Counted from the stretch's first letter, positions 1 to 12,539 are shown. The stretch: 64,000 nucleotides of DNA from Tillus elongatus (GCA_964006375.1 OZ023267.1:36529766-36593765); one strand, 5' to 3'. Numbers and translations: made by a program. The notes: generated from the sequence alone by a model not told the origin.

Positions 1-1440
1 GTATAATTTGAGATCATCAGCAAATAATAGATGATTACCAGAAATTACAGAGCTTATGTCATTGATAAATAACAAAAAGAGAAGTGGGCCAAGATTGAAA
101 CACTGTGGAACCCCGGAAGTAGCAGTGAAGGGTTCAGACTTAAATCCTTTATAAAAACATATTGCACATGGTTAATCAAGTAGGATCCAAAGAATGCTAT
201 CAGCCGTCCATCAAGGCCCACCAAATGCATGTTGTACAGTAGTGTGGAGTGGTCAACACGATCGCACGCTTTGGAGAAGTCTGTATAAATGATATCCACC
301 TGTCCCCGTCCATCCAAAGCTTCACTTACATACTGTGTGAATATGGATAAATTCGTCAGTGTTGAGCGCCTATCCATAAACCCATCTCGTATTGTGACAA
401 GCGATACTTCACGGTAGGATAAATACGACCATACACAACTGCCTCAAAAATCTTAGCAACATTACATAGGATAGCTATAGGCCTGTAGTTGCTGATCCTT
501 GAACGGTCCCTAGACTTGAAAACAGGACAGATCCGAGCAAACTTCCAAACCTCAATGTGTGTGCAGTGAAAAGTTAAATAGGGTTCTAAGGGGTTTGAGA
601 TGATCATACGCACAGTCCTTAATAAAAAAGGATGGCACCGAATTTTGTTCAGCAGTAAACTTGTTCTTGAGCTTCTTGATGGCATTAAGAATTTCCTTAT
701 CACCAATCACTGCCACACTCACTGCCATATGCGATGGTCTGGCGGTATCCACTGGTTCAGGGATGTATTGAGGAGGGTACACACTTTTAAAATAGTTTCC
801 AAAACAGTTAACAATTGTTTGAGGCTTATTATAAACCATGCCATTTTCATCAGACACAGTACTTGGAATGTTACTTGCTCGCCTTTTTCCCTGTACGTGA
901 GACCAAAATCTAGAGGGATCAAGCTTAAGAGACTCTTCAGTTCCACGGACATACTCAGCATACGCCTCTCGCAGCTTGTTTTTAACTATAGATCTAAGAA
1001 GACTATACTCTGTATGATCACTGTCACGTTTATGCCTCCTATATATTCCATAGCACCTCTCCGTATTCTTTATATCATTTATTACGTCATTAGTAAACCA
1101 GGGAGGAAATTTTCTAGATGACCTCTTGCACTGAGGAACATGTTCAAAGATACTGTAAAGTCTGCCATAAAAGTAACCACAAGCTTCATCCGCAGTAGTA
1201 AAGGACTCTAGTTGAGACCAATCTTCATTAACCACTGCAGCATACAGTGCAGGGTAATTGGCCCTTTGAAAGTTGTAAGAGACCTGATTGTTACATGGAA
1301 AGTATTTAGGACCATTGTAATTCTTTCTGAATTCAGGAAATATGCCCAAAGCAGGGTGATATGCATCCTCAGGCACTAGTGGATCCATATCATGAAGAAC
1401 TGAGCAATTACAACTGGCAAACACAAGATCAAGCAGTGTA
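1..1440 (-). mobile_element. LINE fragment, Jockey/CR1-like (family A), cut by the window edge
   Basis: On the minus strand an open frame from 1424 encodes the region between endonuclease and reverse transcriptase (a PWFTNDVIN segment followed by basic residues and SFF-IKDCA). A frame-shifted part continues with FARICPVFKSRDRSRISNYRPIA, RT motif A as YTDFSKACDRVDH near 250-290, and FADDLKLY at the very edge (1-25). The active-site Asp pair is still present, but at least two frame changes separate the pieces. The left side continues outside the window; the right end near 1440 looks like a normal 5' truncation. Confidence 0.85.
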
Positions 1441-1611
1441 TTGTTTAGTTCTATTTTTTATATTAAATATTACATCACATAGACATTTTGAAAGCCCCAT
1501 CTGTCATCTATGTTTTATTTTGTTTTCAATTTGATAAATTTTTTGATCAAAACATCATCATAACATAGCAACAGATCTTTATTTGTAGTTGTCATGATTT
1601 CGTACTAATTC

Positions 1612-1795
1612 AATTTTAATCTATCTGAGAATGCTGTCAAGCAGCGAAACTATAGTCACAGAAACATTGAAGAACATCCTAGAACATCCAGAACTCGAAG
1701 GGCCACTTGATCCAGTTAGCTCACACGCTGGCTACATCCTTCACCTACAAAAACCAACAGTGAAGCCAGAGAAGTAGTCTCCAAGTCTGTATGTA
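1612..1795 (+). repeat. Unclassified dispersed repeat, copy 1 (48-codon frame)
   Basis: Matches 52261-52445 closely. Both contain a frame starting MLSSSETIVTE and ending LHLQKPTVK with a TAG stop (1632-1778 here). The nine codon differences between the two frames are all amino-acid-changing, which argues against protein-level constraint. Family unknown; it could be the tail of a larger element or a pseudo-exon. Confidence 0.6.
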
Positions 1796-1800
1796 AAATG

Positions 1801-3277
1801 AAATATAAATAAATTGATAAAGTTTAAAGCTTTTTCCATCAACACAATACCAGGAGGTAAGATAACCACCGTGCAAAAAAAAATAACTGTTCAATTGCAG
1901 AATCACTCCAAAACAAAGAAAATTCAAATGTCTACTACAATGTTCAAATTCCGTAGTCAACACTACCACCAATGCACACAAACAAATGCTGCAGTTTGTC
2001 ATAAAACTTAACAAATATAGATGTAAAAAACTTATGATAAGAACCATAAAAGTACAAGCAGACTTTTCTGATGTTTACACTACTATTGTTACTTCCTTAA
2101 TTGCAGTGCATCAAAGAACACTCTAAAAGTGTTTAATCCACTTAATTTATTGCACATATCCTTAATCATTTTTAAGGAACTGAATTGCATTTGATCAACT
2201 ACTTTTATATGATATATCACTGCCAGATCAATCAAATATAGTAGATATTTGACAAACGTATTTAGGAAAGGCCATAAAGTCAACTTTTAATTTTCACGTT
2301 CTTGATTCTTAAATGATGATCATATTATTTTTATTCCAGTGCTGCAAAGAACATATAAGTGTTTATTTCAGATAATTTGATAGAATCATTCATAATAAAT
2401 TGCTTAAGAAACTCAGCTGTATTTGATTAACTTTTTTAAACGGCATATTTTTCACAAGACTATGAAAAAATCATTTCTGATACAAAATGGTTTGACACAT
2501 TTTTTCAAGAAACTAGTACCTCATACAAATCAAATATTTTGTAAAGAAACTAAATGAAAGTTAATGAATATTTTACTTACTTTGTATGAAATACTAATTT
2601 TCGAACAATTTTGATTTAGAACAATAAAACTATGTTATTTCAAAGCTACACATGCAACTAACCTAAAAAAAAAACATGAAAGCAAGCATTTTCCATGCTA
2701 AAGTAGGCCAAGGTTGTCACTATAAATGTCTCAAATTCAAGGGTCACCTTAAACCTGAAATTGACTAGGTTACGCTTAAAATATCTTTTATTGATATACA
2801 CTGTGTAATAGCCCATTTAGGAATGTAACTTATACAATGAATCGAACATCAAGTTGAAATGACATAATTTATGACAGCTGGAAACTAATTTATTACAAGA
2901 GTTATAACATGTGTTGTAAGGCAGGAGATATACCAGTAAGTTCAGTCATCTAGCATGTATTTTCTAAACTTACTTCTGGAGATCTCAAATTATAAAATAT
3001 GTTTCAAATTTGATTTAATTTTTAGGCTCATTTCCAAACTACACCTATAAAACATATACATATTATATAATGAAAATATTCAACAAATTAAGTTTCTTTG
3101 AGAATAAAATTAACTCATCTAGTGATGGTTCTTTGTAACAATGAAAATAGTTCTACAAGGTTTTTTTTTTTCTTTGAAGATAATGTTTGCATACTATTGG
3201 TTATTAAAAATGTGAACAGTTTTAAATATGGTATCTAGAAAGAAAAAAAACCCTCATTGACATATGATGAACCTTTA
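1801..3277. other. No gene seen; AT-rich intron or flanking DNA
   Basis: Only short frames without recognisable domains. Two loosely similar segments around 2090-2270 and 2330-2480 (each with 'cagtgc..caaagaac' then 'agtgttta') suggest an old local duplication. Confidence 0.5.
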
Positions 3278-4447
3278 GACTAGTGAGATAGTAAGCAAAA
3301 ACTAGTAAAAGACGTGAAATAACCCAAAGAGATTAAAAGCTCTACTGTAAGCTCTGAAACGGGCAAGAGTATTCGCTCAGTAAGGAAAAGTGGTACTATT
3401 TTTCTTTGGCCTAGCATTTCATTTGTCAAAAGGTCCATTACTAAGCAAAAACTAGTCCCCTGTGGACGCGGGCACAAAATATATGTTGGGTTCAGTTGGT
3501 CTCAGAAAGAGAAGCTGAAATCTCCAGAGGTGGGATAACCCACAGAGATTGAAACTTTTACCATAAGCTCCGAAACAGACAAGGGACTTCGCTCAGTAAG
3601 CAAAAACTAGTAGTACCATTTTTCTTTTGCTTAGCATCTCATTTCTCAAGAAGTCCATTACTAAGCAACAACTAGTATCCTGTGGATGCGGGGACGAAAT
3701 ATTTGTTGGGTCCGTTTGGTCTCAGAAAGAGAGGCTGAAATCTCTAAAGAGGTGGGATAACCCACAGAGATTGAAACTTTTACCATAAGCTCTGAAACGG
3801 GCAAGCGACTTCGCTCAGTAAGCAAAAACTAGTAGTACCATTTGTATTTTGCTTAGCATCTCACTTCTCAAGAGGTCCATTACTAAGCAACAACTAGTCC
3901 CCTATGGATGCGGGGACGAAATATATGTTGGGTCCAGTTGGTCTCAGAAAGAGAGGCTGAAATCTCTAAAGAGGTGGGATAACCCACAGAGATTGAAACT
4001 TTTACCATAAGCTCTGAAACGGGCAAGCGACTTCGCTCAGTAAGCAAAAACTAGTAGTACCATTTTTATTTTGCTTAGCATCTCACTTCTCAAGAGGTCC
4101 ATTACTAAGCAACAACTAGTCCCCTATGGATGCGGGGACGAAATATATGTTGGGTCCAGTTGGTCTCAGAAAGAGAGGCTGAAATCTCTAAGGAGGTGGG
4201 ATATCCCACAGAGATTGAAACTTTTACCATAAGCTCCGAAACGGGCATGCGACTTCGTTCAGTAAGCAAAAACTAGTAGTACCATTTTTCTTATGCTTAG
4301 CATCTCACTTCTCAAGAGGTCCATTACTAAGCAACAAGTAGTCCCCTGTGGATTCGGGGACAAAATAAAAAAATAGGTCCACGGTATCTCCTGCCTGTTA
4401 GGGTGACTACCTGGAGCAAACACTAGCGGATGTCGGGTCCAATCGAC

Positions 4448-4450
<3 letters not shown>

Positions 4451-4508
<58 letters not shown>
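4451..4508. repeat. (GA)n microsatellite inside the 222-bp repeat
   Basis: Uninterrupted GA run of about 58 bp between 'ggtccaatcgacttc' and 'ggtggggagg'. Confidence 0.95.
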
Positions 4509-4514
<6 letters not shown>

Positions 4515-4819
4515 AGGAGGAAGGGGTGAAATCCCTAAAGAAGTGGAATAACCCAAAGAGATAGAAACCTCTACAATAAGCTCTGAAACAGGCAAGTGAC
4601 TTCGCTCAGTAAGCAAAAACTGGTACTCTATTTTTTTTCTTGGCATATCATCTCTCAAGAGGTCTACTACTAAGCAAAAACTAGTCCCTTGTGGATCCGG
4701 GGACGAAATAAAAAGAATAGGTCCACAGTATCTCCCGCCTGTCGTAAGAGGTGACTAATTGGAGTCAAACACTGACAGAAGTTGGGTCCATACGGTCTCA
4801 GAGAGATAGATAGAGAGAA

Positions 4820-4987
<168 letters not shown>

Positions 4988-5261
4988 AGAGGCTGAAATC
5001 TCTAAAGAGGTGGAATAACTCAAAGAGTTTGAAACCTCTACCATAAGCTCCGTAATGGGCAAGCAACTTCCCTCAGTAAGCAAAAACTAGTAGTACTATT
5101 TTTCTTTTGCTTAGCATCTCATTTCTCAAGAGGTCTTACTAAGCAAAAATTAGTCCCCTGTGGATCCTGGGACGGAAAAAAAAAGAATAGGTCTACGGTA
5201 TCTCCTGCCTGTCGTAAGAGGCGACTAACAGGAGCAAGCACTAGAAGATGAGGGGTTCATG

Positions 5262-5335
5262 CGGTCTCAGAGAGAGACAGAGAAGAGAGAAAGAGAGGAG
5301 AAAGAGGAGAGAGAGAGAGAGAGAAGGAGAGAAAG
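5262..5335. repeat. Imperfect (GA)n microsatellite inside the 222-bp repeat
   Basis: Purine-only GA-rich run following 'gcggtctcag', interrupted by aa and gg; the third simple-sequence expansion at this site of the unit. Confidence 0.85.
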
Positions 5336-5345
5336 GATGAAATCT

Positions 5346-5910
5346 CTAAACAGGTGAAGTAAGGTCAGGTTTTTATGCAGCATGTGTACCAAATTTAATT
5401 TAATCAACTTCACTATTTTGCGAGATACACATTTCTTAAACTTATTTTCTTCTTAGGACTTTCGGGATTTACAAGGTTTTTATGGAAGTTCGGTACAATA
5501 ACGCACATGCTGCGTCCAGTCTTTTCTCATGGTTTATTATTTTTTATTTGATGACAGCTATGGCCATCAAGGAAATAAATTATGGACGATTTTAATTCAA
5601 TCTCAAACAATTTATTTTCCTCTGTCTTAGATGTGAACTCAGATTAAAAGAGATCTGTCAAACTTACAAGCTGATGTGTAGCCAGCTTGTTAACTGAGTC
5701 ACAGTGGCTGGCCGCAAATTTGTTGCCATAATTCTAGCAAACGTTAATGGAATTTTGGTGACCATCAAATCTGAGACACATATTACTGACATATGTTAAG
5801 GGTACAGTTAGAATACGAAAGAGCAACATGCAAGGCATTTGTGTTGTCGGCACAACAACAACAAACTCTCAAGACAGTGTGTAAGACAAGAGAGCTAGGA
5901 TCAATCTTAC
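5346..5910. other. Intron/3' flank; contains a terminal fragment of the (TA)n-associated repeat
   Basis: No gene. At 5488-5520 the text 'caataacgcacatgctgcgt' is the terminus found throughout the window at ends of the (TA)n-associated family. Confidence 0.5.
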
Positions 5911-6042
5911 TGCGACAGTTGATCCGTTTTTGCCCACTCCGCCTGTGAATATGATGGATATGTTGCCTTGGGCGAGTATTAAAGCCACAGCACACGCCAC
6001 TCCTAGCGGGATCATCTTCACTTCCACCTCCAGGCCGGGGAG
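5911..6042 (-). CDS. bbc: CEPT/bbc alternative exon 4c (third; closest to the vertebrate form)
   Basis: Forty-four codons, phase 0 at both ends, donor GCA|gtaagatt. It starts LPGLEVEVKMIPLGVAC and ends IIFTGGVGKNGSTVA. The start pattern P-x-L-(E/N)-(V/I)-(E/Q)-(V/M)-K-(M/I) agrees best with vertebrate CEPT1 at this slot, so this looks like the ancestral or canonical version. The acceptor (gtattgaaag|C) has a poor pyrimidine tract compared with 4a and 4b, which may matter for exon choice. The exon is noticeably more GC-rich at third positions than 4a and 4b. Confidence 0.88.
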
Positions 6043-6215
6043 CTTTCAATACACACGCAATACAGTCACACGTCAAATTACACAAAACATAGACAAGCAT
6101 TTAAAGATATATTAATACATATTTTAATCAGGTCAATAAGACACTTACAGCCTGTTTTAGAAATGCGTGCCGAAGATCAACACACTGCTGAATTCAGAAA
6201 TACCAAAAACCTCAT

Positions 6216-8604
6216 ATACAGGCTGTCCCACGTCGAGTAATGTATTAGATTATTTCCGAAAATATACATTTTTGAGTGCTGAAAATTTGTATACGGGGGT
6301 TTTCGAAGATGCTCTATTTAATGGAAATAATTTCCAAAATGGCGGACTTCCGGTTACACCGTAAATAGATATAAACATCGTTATTTCAAATAGAACATCC
6401 TGTATTTAATTGCATTTTTAGAATACCCACATAATTTTAGGTTAAAAGTTATTAAGGTATGCTCTCCCTATCTTAAACTGTTTTCGAGTTATGTCAGTTT
6501 ATTTGAGAATTCTGTTCAAGGGGAGGCTGACTTAATGAAGGTGATTTCGTGTCGTGGTAGGATGCTAATAATTCTTTAATTTGTTAGACACGTTCCAAGG
6601 CCATTAAGCTTCGACATGATTGTGAGGAAGAATTGTTTCATATACAGGGTGTTTTGTAGGATGTATTAGAACTTGGTGTGCTTTAAACTAGAATAACTCA
6701 TTTATCTCAAATGGAACACCCTGGATATAATTTAGACAAATTTAGGAGTATGTCTAAAATCTGTATGAATTCTAAGAGTGCTATGTGATGTTTGACATTT
6801 TCACGTTTATTGTCGGTTTTATATTTCTGTCATTTACAACGTGAGTTATTTTGTCTTTGTTGTCTGAATTAATAGGAATTTTACGTTATAATGGATAAAG
6901 CCAACTATTCAAACGAACAACTGCTGAATTTATTTTATTTTCATGGAAGGTGCAACAGAGTGGTCAGCAGAACATGTCGGCTGTTTAATGATATGTATCC
7001 CAAGTCCTCGCCAATCACTGCGTTGAAATTCAGACGTTATGAAACCAATTTCTTGAGAACGGGAAGTTGCATGATTAAACAAACATCAAGATCAGTTCCA
7101 GTTACAGAAGACGAAGACGCACAAATTTCTGTGTTGTCTTATTTCAAAGCTTATCCAAAGGCGTCAATACTTTCAGCTGAACATGACATGAACATAGCAC
7201 GTTCCTCCGTACAGAGAATATTGTTTAAGCATAAAATGCATAATTATAAATTTATAAGTGTACAAGCTCTGGAACCGAACGACCCAGCCCACCGAATTGA
7301 ATTTTGTCACACTCTCCTTGAAAGATATCGCAACGATCCTTTATTTCTAAAAAGCATAATTTGAACTGACGAAACAAAGATGTCCCAATCCTCATGTCAA
7401 AAGAGAACGCTGTTTTCAGAGAAAATTCAGCTTCAACTTGTTTGCTCTTCTGATGGATGATAAAATATCGTACTGCATTTACGATAATAATCTGACAGCT
7501 GTGCAATACCTAGAGATTTTGCGAACCACTGTCTCTGATTTCTTGGACAATTTACCATTTACTGTGTATGTGAATTGTTGGTATCAACTAGATGGGGCTT
7601 CTGCGAATTATTCAGCAGAGGTGAGGAGCTTTTTAAATGATGAATTCGGAGAGAGGTGGATGGGACGCGGCGGAACATACAATTGGTCCCCACGGTCGCC
7701 CGACCTCACTCCTCTGGACTTTTATCCATGGGGTAAATTGAAATCAGATGTTTATGCGACTCCACTCAACACTAGGGAAGAACATGAAGATAGAGTCCAT
7801 CATTGTTTGGATAATATTGATCCCGCAGAAATACGGCGTACAACAAGTGAAGGAGTTGTAATACGCTTAGAGCGATGTATTAGTGCGAATGGTACACAAT
7901 TTGAACAATATCAATCATCAGTTTCTTAGCTAGTCATAATCATTTTCAACTTTCAATACATTTGGTTATTCTCTGTTATTTGTTAAAATTTCATAAATAT
8001 TAAATTAATTATGATTTTTTCGGTAAACCGCAAAAACCCCGACAATAATCAACTTTAGGTATAGGGAATGCTAATACAGTTTGAAAGAGAATTATCTGCT
8101 CTATTCAATGAGAAGATAATATACAGGGTGTTCCATTTGAAATAAATGAGTTATTCTAGTTTAAAGCACACCAAATTCTAATACATCCTACAAAACACCC
8201 TGTATATGAAACAATTCTTCCGCACAATCATGTCAAAGCTTAATGGCCTTGGAACGTGTCTGACAAATGAAAGAAATTTCAGCATCCTAACACGACACGA
8301 CATCACCTTCATTAAGTCAGCCTCCCCTTGAACAGAATTCTCAAATAAATTGACATAACTCGAAAACAGTTGAAGATAGGGAGAGCATACCTTAATAACT
8401 TTTAACCTAAAATTAGATGAGTATTCTAAAAATGCAATAATATACAGGATGTTCTATTTGAAATAACGATGTTTATATCTATTTACGGTGTAACCAGAAG
8501 TCCGCCATGATGGAAATTATTTCCATTAAATAGAGCATCTTCGGAAACCCCCGTATAAAAATTTTCAGCACTCAAAAATGTATATTTTCGGAAATAATCT
8601 AATC
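6216..8604 (+). mobile_element. Tc1/mariner-superfamily (DD41D-type) transposon with ~490-bp terminal inverted repeats
   Basis: The left arm (6245-6731) and right arm (8116-8604) are inverted copies of each other, for example 'attagattatttccgaaaat' against 'ggaaataatctaat', and they enclose a transposase reading frame. Arms contain repeated copies of a short motif of the form tatacagggtgttc-atttgaaa in both orientations. The left end appears to extend to 'tatacaggctgtccc' at 6216, which the right end lacks. No clean TA duplication could be read. Confidence 0.87.
6891..7929 (+). pseudogene. DD41D-type transposase, broken
   Basis: The first frame (6891-7364) starts MDKANYSNEQLLNL, contains a two-part helix-turn-helix region and stops at a TGA where the family has Trp of the WTDET catalytic motif; TDET follows directly after the stop. 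After a frame change the second frame (to 7929) has QLDGASANYS, the conserved WMGRGG and SPRSPDLTPLDF. I count 41 residues between the Asp of DGA and the Asp of PLD, so the spacing is DD41D. The stop and frameshift make it non-functional. Length is about 340 residues, normal for the superfamily. Confidence 0.85.
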
Positions 8605-8877
8605 TGTATATGGTACAATGGTTTACTATTGGCATCTTCAAATTTAACAGTTTGTTTAAAGTTCAGAGGCATTTTTAAAGTGGGCATTAAAATGTCTTGT
8701 AACAAAAATGTCCATACACAATTTGTAACCGTTAGGTCCAATAAATTGGAGGATGTGTAGCAAATGCTCGATTACATTAAATATTATTAAACCAAAAATT
8801 GACAAATTCAACTTAAAAAAAATATATAAAAAAAATTAAAGTAATGTTGTTTTCTGTAACGCTTTTTTGTGTATGCC

Positions 8878-10870
8878 CAGTGGCGGCTCGTCAGGTGACG
8901 CAGGTGAAGCGCTGCTTTACCTATATTTTTCTGTAAACTTTTTTATTCAAAATCCACCATAATTTAATTTTTTTTATTCTCTCAAATTCACTTGGTACAA
9001 CCACATAAAAATGTCTAGTAACGTCGCGCCGCAGTTGATAATGTATTTATATAGTTTTTTTATTTATTTTTTTCAACAACACAGCAAGAGGACTTACAGC
9101 CTAAATACTATCGTACCGTGGGTGTCGACAAGGAGGAAATAGGCAACTTGTTAATTCTGGACTTGAAGGTTTGGAGGAGAAGGAAAAACATGTGCCGGCA
9201 AGAAATTCCACAACTTGGAAGACCTCGGGACAAAAGAGCGGGCATAACAAGATGTTCTATGTCTGGTGACCTGGACAGTAAAAGGGTGCATTCGCTCTGT
9301 TCCCCTGGTAGATCTGTTGGGGGCAGCAGGTGAAGGAACTATGGAAGAAAGCTCCTCTGAGCACTGCCCGTGCAGATATATATATAAAAGAGAGAGAGGT
9401 CCCCAACGGCACGTCGGTGGGCAAGGGATGGCAGCCTTTGGGTGAGAGTAGGGTCGCCAATGAGACATATAGCTCTCTTCTGAATGGAGTCCAGGATAGC
9501 GAGTGTAAAAGCGACATCGGCACCCCAGATGTGGGAGCAGTATTCGAGGTTTGGCCTTATTTGTAAATAAGGTATAGAGATTAGCTGGTGAAAAGTATTT
9601 GCGAGCCCGGAAGAGGAAACCTAATTTCTTAGCAACCGCTTCTGCAATTGATGTGACATGTTGGTGCCAATTGAGATTTCGACCCACAGAAATGCCAACA
9701 AGTGAAAATAACTCATTATTTTGAATAACTTGGTTGTTCATTGTGTTGGTTCTAGGGCTAGTGTATCTTTTATGAGAAAGAAAGCAAGACTGAGATTTGG
9801 TGGGGTTGAATTGTACAAGATTTCTACTTCCCCAGCCTAATATTTTTTGGAGATCCACGGAGACAGAATCCTCTATGTGTCTGCGATCCTAATCTAGTTG
9901 GGCCAAAGAGACAGGCTTAGAATATTGTATATTTGAGTGGAGGGTGCTGTCGTCCGCGTCACTGTGAACTGGGTTGGATGTGCTAGAGAGGAGGTCATTG
10001 ATGTGGATAAGAAACAAAGTGGATATAGTTTACAGGAATGGCCATCTACAATAACAGAAATGCTCCGGTTGGAGAGGAAGTTTGCTGTCCAGGTACATAG
10101 TTTTGGTGGTAGGCCATAGGCCGGTAGTTTATTAAGCAGCGTTGCGTGCCAGACCTGGTCAAAGGCTTTGGATATGTCTAGAGCGACAATCTGGGATTCA
10201 CCGTGTAGTTCCATAGACTTGTTCCAACAATGGGTGACAAAGGAATACTGCCTGTCGTGGATTAGACTGTGTTTTTCAAGAAATTTTAGTAATTTGGTGT
10301 TTATATACTTTTCCGTCACTTTAGAGATGACTGAAAGGAGAGAAAAGAAGAGTAGTATTATATGATACAATATAATTTGCAAGCCCATGATCTCCGGAAC
10401 TGAATGTTATGCATGGCCCAACACGTAGCACAACTAAACTGAGAACTGAGGCAGATTCGTCTATACACAAATGATGCGTCGATTTCTTGTAGTTTGCATG
10501 CGGCGGTTGCCATGACAATGGCACGCACGCGGTTTTGTTGATGAATATTACAACCACAAAGTGACGCAGAATTCTCAGTCTGCTTCAGTGTTGTTCATTT
10601 AGATTTAGTGCAGTATTAAGGCACCACTTTTTATACATGTATAGACTTTGAAAAGCTGGATTTTTCATGTTTTTTTTGTGGAATTGATTTGTTTCTTATC
10701 ACCTCTAAAAGAATAATTTCACAATAATAAAATATTAGATATAAAATTTCAGGTTATAAAAAAAGAGAAGGGCCTTGAATTGGAAAAAAAAATGCTTGTA
10801 GCTCGTCCCACTAGAAACAGATTTTCATAATAGTATCATATTACCGTAGCGTACGCGTAGAGTGTGAAAA
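8878..10870 (-). mobile_element. hAT-like non-autonomous element remnant, split by a LINE
   Basis: One terminus, 'cagtggcggctcgt', is at 8878. The segments 8878-9055 and 10405-10870 together match, in inverted orientation, the element at 53877-54690, including the 'caaggcccttct' and 'ataacttaaa-tttcatat' region. The LINE between them is therefore a later insertion. The second terminus is missing here. CAGTGGCGGC ends are typical of hAT elements; no transposase is encoded. Confidence 0.7.
9058..10350 (-). mobile_element. LINE-B copy 1 (Jockey/CR1-like), 5' truncated
   Basis: Minus-strand RT-to-3'-end portion. 10350-9894 encodes VTEKYINTKLLKFLEKHSLI and DISKAFDQVWHATLL (RT motif A); 9858-9151 encodes the thumb and C terminus (SIAEAVAKKLGFLFRARKYF). 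The motif C position reads D-A-D-D where the intact sister copy at 24.3 kb has Y-A-D-D. Several frame breaks. The 3' end has 'gtgttgttgaaaaaaa', the same tail as the copy ending at 25190. Confidence 0.88.
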
Positions 10871-11423
10871 AAATAATGTAAATAATAATAAATTTAATTA
10901 GTTATGGCCTCTCATCGTGTATTCGTACCCTGTATCACTTTACAAAAGCATTAAAAAAGATATACTTCCCCTTGTTTCACGAATACTGCCTATACTTAAA
11001 GTTTCTATGTTATTTCTGTACAACCTGTATGTAATCATTAATAAAAATAGGATATTAACATCACATATAACCAGCTATTTTATCAATTATATTACACAAT
11101 ATTTTATGTTATTACCTTTACGATTTTTGTTATGGTCAGATTTAATTTAAAGGCAGAATTTATACAACCTTATCAGCAATATATTTATAGTTTTGCATAA
11201 CCTATTAAATGTATAATTATTTTTCACAAAGCTATGCTATGATGAACTTCTAGAATATTAAATTTTATGACCTCAAATTAAATATCCAGACAAAGGCATT
11301 GATACTTTGTACAGCTTAAAAAATGAACAATAAAAAGCATTTATGTTGAACAAACGTTGATGAAGCAACGCAACGGCTTAATACTCTACAAACAAAAATA
11401 TGAAACTAAAATAATTAGCTTAC
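10871..11423. other. Intron between alternative exons 4b and 4c; nothing identified
   Basis: AT-rich, no recognisable coding segment. Contains only short frames of low-complexity composition. Confidence 0.5.
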
Positions 11424-11555
11424 TGCTACCGTGGAACCATTTTTGCCACATCCGCCCAATTTAATTCCTTCAAGAAAGTTAATAATCAAAGAGAAATATC
11501 CGGCAACGAAAACATAACATGCAGCCGTTTTGTAAGTTACATCCGATCCAATAAC
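11424..11555 (-). CDS. bbc: CEPT/bbc alternative exon 4b (second in transcript order)
   Basis: Forty-four codons, phase 0 at both ends, acceptor ttttttag|GTT after a run of T on the coding strand, donor GCA|gtaagcta. It starts VIGSDVTYKTAACYVF, has a hydrophobic middle (FVAGYFSLIINFL), and ends GGCGKNGSTVA. This is the only copy with Cys in place of Val in the GG-x-GKNGS motif and the only one lacking the preceding IFT. It remains open with intact splice sites, so it is more likely a used alternative than a decayed copy. Confidence 0.82.
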
Positions 11556-12277
11556 CTAAAAAAATTATACATACATTGTTAATTAACTAGAAATATTCAT
11601 ATAGTCGACCCTCCAAAAGGACCTTGAGAAAAGTGTGCTTAAATAAAAGTATGTATTATATTCGAAGTAAAATCTCAGATATAAAAAAAATACATTAACA
11701 TGAACTCAAAAATCCTTAGATTCTAAGGTACTGATAAAGATCTTAATCGTGGTTGGAATTTTAATTTATCTCCTAAAACAATTTTAGGGGTGCCCCTGTG
11801 GTGCCAGGTTAACCACTTTAAAAATGATTCACTGCTTGAATAGTTTGAAATTTCACATAAACAGAGTGTCTCATGGTGACCACCCATTAGAATATTTTAG
11901 AGACTCCTTCGTTTAGAAATTTCAAAATTTGGGATATCGTGTTCTCGGGCATGTCCTCCTCAAATACAATAATGGCGTCCACGTAGCAGTTCCGGTTAGC
12001 TCGGAAGTCGCCATCAACTTGGTTATTTTAAATGGAACATCCTATATATTATTAATAAAATAACCAATTGAATTTTTTTTTTTTCAAAAAAATTAAGAGA
12101 CACTGTAACTAGCTTAAAACCTTGTGTACTTTACAGTAAGAAATATAGCAACATATTCATAGAAAATATAGCTAGACCCCCTAGACTTTCCATCCATACA
12201 TTCAAGGTGGTTTAATTGCATACACGGTTGGTGGAAATTTAATGTCGAGTTAAGTTAATTTCAAACCACCATAAGTG

Positions 12278-12430
12278 TTTTTTTTTTCAAATGGAAAACA
12301 CATGTTTTCCATAGTCTGGTGCACGATATTATTCTCTTTCGAACGGTATCATAGTTCCCTACAGGTATAGAGAATAATATTGTGCACCAGACTGTGGAAA
12401 ACATGTGTTTTCCATTTGAAAAAAGAGATA
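12278..12430. repeat. Hairpin-forming inverted repeat
   Basis: Arms of about 55 bp ('tcaaatggaaaacacatgtt' onward, and its complement ending 'aacatgtgttttccatttga') separated by about 30 bp around 12336-12365. Confidence 0.85.
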
Positions 12431-12539
12431 GGTATCTCTTCTAGCTTTTAAGTCATCTACTCTTTTTTGTGCAATCATCGAAAAACACTTAATTTCTTGC
12501 AAGGATGGCTGTGAAATTCTTAGCCGAACTGGTGATCTT

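Noticed and set aside
2089..2283. Frame as the missing C-terminal CEPT exon
   Set aside because: Does not match the expected sequence after GKNGSTVA (no G-x-S-V---P pattern) and no suitable splice sites.
3278..4345. 222-bp array as a CRISPR-like or coding repeat
   Set aside because: Eukaryotic context, no unique spacers, units broken by stops in all frames.
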